From positions 1-7,410 of the forward strand of contig JAEWIG010000162.1 in NCBI GenBank assembly GCA_023387295.1: a stretch of 7,410 nt of DNA, written 5' to 3'. The translations under genes and the position numbers were made by a program. The notes beneath the pieces were generated by a model. That model saw nothing but the letters and a program-made list of their open reading frames with translations. It ran no database searches and was not told the DNA's origin. Positions within the stretch are counted from its first letter, which is position 1. The number at the start of each line of letters is the position of its first letter. The stretch is from Bacillota bacterium. Its GTDB lineage: Bacteria > Bacillota > Bacilli > Bacillales > Cytobacillaceae. Shown here one piece after another: positions 5,510 through 7,410 of the stretch.

Positions 5510-5905
5510 TTGCAACAAGATTTGAAAGTGTTAATTTGCGATGATTCTGCATTAATTAGAAAGAAGTTCCGAAAAATTTTAGAGGTTTGTCAATTCAAGC
5601 ATATAGAAGAAGCAGAAAATGGTGTGGTAGCGATTGAAAAAACGAAAGAGCTTAAGCCGGACCTAATTTTTATGGATATTGTTATGCCTGAAAAAGACGG
5701 CATTGAAGCATTAAAAGAAATTAAAACTGATTTTCCAGACATAAAAGTCACTATGGCTTCCTCTGCTGGGACTCAATCCCATCTTAAAAGAGCGCTTGAG
5801 CATGGTGCCTATGATTTTATTCAAAAGCCAGTTACCCTTGAAGCCGTAACTGCATTAATTGAAAAAATCATTACGGAAAAGAAAGAGGGTAGTGCACATG
5901 TTTAG
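5510..5905 (+). CDS. Single-domain CheY-like response regulator
   Basis: A 131-residue stand-alone receiver domain with no output domain. Key residues are visible: acidic pair D11-D12 (LICDD), phosphoacceptor D56 in FMDIVMPEKDG, switch Ser S84 in MASSAGT and the invariant K106 in FIQKP. It should be phosphorylated by a histidine kinase encoded elsewhere and act by protein contact, as CheY does. The TTG at 5510-5512 is chosen because AGGAG (5496-5500) lies 9 nt before it; an in-frame TTG at 5504 is only 3 nt from that site. The stop overlaps the start of the CheX-like gene by 8 bases, which points to coupled translation and to that protein being its partner or phosphatase. Its specific pathway (motility or another) cannot be told from this window. 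Confidence 0.93.
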   Translation: MQQDLKVLICDDSALIRKKFRKILEVCQFKHIEEAENGVVAIEKTKELKPDLIFMDIVMPEKDGIEALKEIKTDFPDIKVTMASSAGTQSHLKRALEHGAYDFIQKPVTLEAVTALIEKIITEKKEGSAHV

Positions 5906-6776
5906 TCAATATTTCGGACACTACTTATTGAACAATGGTCTGCTAACTTCTGAGCAGCTACAATCAGCCTTAGAGCTTCAAAAAACAACCCATGTGAAAT
6001 TTGGCGTAATCGCTGTGGATGATGGACTCTTAACATCAGCACAGGTCGAAGAAATCCATGAAAAACAAAAGGAACAAGACAAACGGTTTGGTGAAATTGC
6101 GATCGAACTTGGCTATTTATCAAACGAGCAGGTTGAGCAAATGCTTTCTGCCCAAAAGAAAAACCATTTGTTATTAGCTCAAGCCGTTGTTGACCAAAAT
6201 TATATGACAATGGAGGCATTTTCGAATGCATTAAGTGAATACAAGAAACTCCATAGTCTATCGGACGAGAAATTCGAAGCGATTAAGAGCGGAAACATTG
6301 AAGCCATGGTGGAAAATCTTCTTCTTTTAGGGGATGAAGACAAGCAGATTTATTCTGATTACTTATCTTTATTCGTAAAAAACATGATTCGGTTCATTGA
6401 TGATCAAGTATATGTTGAAGTTAGTTCATATGAAGCTCAATTACAGGTCGATTGGCTTGTTTCACAGGAAATAGTAGGAGAGGCTTCTCTTCATACGGCT
6501 ATGGCACTTGAGGAAAATGTATTTTTGAAGATTGCGTCTGTATACGCTGAAGAAGAATTAACGGAAGTAGATGAGTTAGCTCAAGCATCAGTTAGTGAGT
6601 TTTTGAACTTACATAATGGGATTTATTTAGTAAATATGTCTAACAAAGGAATCGAGTTAGACATGGCTCCACAAAAAGTCGAAAGTAGTGTGAGTGTTTC
6701 CGTTGCAAATGATGCTGGTATAAATATCATTGTTTATACTTCTCTAGGAAATTTCAACTTGATTATTTCGAAATAG
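5898..6776 (+). CDS. MshEN-like repeat protein fused to a CheX-like phosphatase domain
   Basis: A 292-residue soluble protein. Four repeats with an exact 29-residue period start at residues 5, 34, 63 and 92, each about 24 residues long. The pattern is (R/K/Y/L)-(F/L)-G-x3-(V/I/L)-x2-G-(L/Y)-L-(T/S)...Q, for example YFGHYLLNNGLLTSEQLQ (5-22) and RFGEIAIELGYLSNEQVE (63-80); the fourth is degenerate. Spacing (24 plus 5) equals that of the c-di-GMP-binding MshEN domain of type II/IV secretion ATPases, but the leading Arg is kept only in repeat 3. A helical linker (about 116-165) leads to a CheX-like domain (about 170-292) with the ExxN signature E234-F-L-N237 followed by HNG, as in CheX/CheC/FliY phosphatases that dephosphorylate CheY. 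The ATG at 5898 follows GAGG by 9 nt and overlaps the response-regulator stop, so that regulator is the likely substrate. Confidence 0.85.
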   Translation: MFSQYFGHYLLNNGLLTSEQLQSALELQKTTHVKFGVIAVDDGLLTSAQVEEIHEKQKEQDKRFGEIAIELGYLSNEQVEQMLSAQKKNHLLLAQAVVDQNYMTMEAFSNALSEYKKLHSLSDEKFEAIKSGNIEAMVENLLLLGDEDKQIYSDYLSLFVKNMIRFIDDQVYVEVSSYEAQLQVDWLVSQEIVGEASLHTAMALEENVFLKIASVYAEEELTEVDELAQASVSEFLNLHNGIYLVNMSNKGIELDMAPQKVESSVSVSVANDAGINIIVYTSLGNFNLIISK

Positions 6777-6792
6777 CAATAAAAAGTAATGT

Positions 6793-6864
6793 CCTGTAGG
6801 AGTAAGGTTCAAAAACATCTTTAGATAATTGATGCTTATGAACCTTATTCCACAGGTTCTTTTG
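6793..6864 (+). terminator. Long-stem terminator after the CheX-fusion gene, possibly bidirectional
   Basis: CCTGTAGGAGTAAGGTTCA (6793-6811) pairs with TGAACCTTATTCCACAGG (6839-6856), with one bulged A and one G-U pair. A loop of about 27 nt contains a smaller CATC/GATG stem. TTCTTTT follows on the plus strand; on the minus strand the hairpin is followed by ACATTACTTTTTATTG, so it may also stop the convergent gene on the right. Confidence 0.7.
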
Positions 6865-6892
6865 CTAGAAAACAAAATTTTTCACTTTACTT

Positions 6893-7410
6893 TTATTCGG
6901 TAATATCTTCTTTAATCTTCTTCATCAATGTCTTCATTTCTAAATATAATTGTTTTTTATCAGGGTTAAGGCTATTCTTTATTTCTTTATAGGATTTGCC
7001 CTCCTCCTTAAGCTTTATTAGGTCAGCTATATCTTTATTACTCGCCTTTGCAAGGGCAGCAGCTCCAATAATGAAGCGTAATGGAATTCCTTTTTTGGCC
7101 CAACCTTCAACTTCTTCTTCTGTTTTTCCTAAATACTCAGCGACATTTTCAATAACTGCTTCTTTATTTTCCTCTAAAAATTTTTCTTTTTCCTCATGAT
7201 AACTTTTTTTTAGCTTTTCCATATCTAAGCCATAATGCTTCGTTGTCTTTTCCCAAGAGGAACCATTTTCTTTGTAAGTTTTTAGTACATCCTCAATGTT
7301 TTTTTCGGCAAACTTAGCAATATGGGCAGCTGTGTAAATTTCTTTTTTTGAATACCCTTGCTCAATTAATTGTTTAACCTCTTCTTTACTAATGAGGTGA
7401 TGTTCATGGC
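6893..7410 (-). CDS. Hypothetical helical repeat protein, C-terminal 171 residues; 5' end beyond right edge
   Basis: The frame is open from the right edge to a TAA at 6893-6895. An ATG at 7220-7222 exists, but it has no ribosome binding site and the frame continues upstream with matching content, so the true start lies outside the window. The visible part is rich in Lys and Glu, predicted helical, with no signal peptide or membrane segment. It contains two similar units of about 60 residues: one reads EEVKQLIEQGYSKKEIYTAA then HIAKFAEKNIEDVL and KENGSSWEK; the other reads EEEVEGWAKKG, IIGAAALAKASNKDIADLIK and EEGKSYKEI. I do not recognise the family. The repeated xxIxxAAxxAK core and G-x-S-(W/Y) turn look like a helical scaffold or small DNA/protein-binding fold, but no function is claimed. 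Confidence 0.8.
   Translation of the reverse strand, partial: HEHHLISKEEVKQLIEQGYSKKEIYTAAHIAKFAEKNIEDVLKTYKENGSSWEKTTKHYGLDMEKLKKSYHEEKEKFLEENKEAVIENVAEYLGKTEEEVEGWAKKGIPLRFIIGAAALAKASNKDIADLIKLKEEGKSYKEIKNSLNPDKKQLYLEMKTLMKKIKEDITE

Noticed and set aside
5355..5552. 65-residue minus-strand ORF over the intergenic region
   Set aside because: Overlaps the response-regulator start and operator-like region, no ribosome binding site, no protein-like composition.
5859..5897. Upstream extension of the CheX-fusion protein from an ATT codon
   Set aside because: The added residues are basic, overlap the response regulator and lack a ribosome site; the ATG at 5898 has GAGG at good spacing.
5902..6231. 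109-residue minus-strand ORF
   Set aside because: Antisense shadow of the strongly supported MshEN-CheX fusion gene.
6996..7199. 67-residue plus-strand ORF
   Set aside because: Antisense of the helical repeat gene; Ser/Phe-rich composition is the complement of its Lys/Glu codons.
7220..7222. ATG as the start of the right-edge gene
   Set aside because: No Shine-Dalgarno sequence precedes it, and the frame upstream encodes the first copy of the internal repeat.

Overview
The window is AT-rich with strong AGGAGG-type ribosome binding sites, a TTG start, Bacillus-style promoters and intrinsic terminators, and Firmicute families (YitT, GshA/GshAB-type ligase, MarR). It looks like chromosomal DNA of a Bacillaceae-type bacterium; I cannot name the genus. 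No mobile element, RNA gene or CRISPR array was seen, and no gap between genes exceeds about 230 bp.

Layout: (1) 1-990 (-), the N-terminal 330 residues of a glutamate-cysteine ligase that runs off the left edge, preceded by and overlapping (2) a MATE-family efflux gene (980-2302, -). (3) Divergent from these is a cysteine-rich MarR regulator (2462-2914, +). The gap between holds divergent promoters and several near-perfect inverted repeats that are probably its operators. (4) 3002-3286 (+) is the highlight: a HesB/IscA-like gene whose frame is interrupted by one in-frame TGA (3107-3109), exactly where IscA-type proteins have their first cluster-binding cysteine. The frame stays intact for 58 more codons, and a 6-bp stem with a UGGAU loop lies 25 nt past the TGA, as expected of a bacterial SECIS element. 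I read it as a HesB-like selenoprotein that standard gene callers would miss; it can otherwise be mistaken for a spurious ORF on the opposite strand. (5) Two tandem YitT-family membrane protein paralogues (3355-4221 and 4390-5283, both -), each apparently with its own promoter and separated by a terminator. (6) A two-gene operon (5510-6776, +): a single-domain CheY-like response regulator overlapping a protein with four 29-residue-period MshEN-like repeats fused to a CheX-like phosphatase domain. (7) A right-edge partial gene (6893-7410, -) for a charged helical protein with an internal duplication and no recognised function.

How they may work together (inference): glutathione synthesis, a drug/metabolite exporter, a MarR protein with paired cysteines and a Sec-containing Fe-S-type protein suggest a thiol, redox or metalloid response locus. 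The response regulator and the CheX fusion look like a phospho-switch with its own phosphatase, possibly tuned by a nucleotide ligand. The selenoprotein reading predicts selA, selB, selC and selD elsewhere in the genome.
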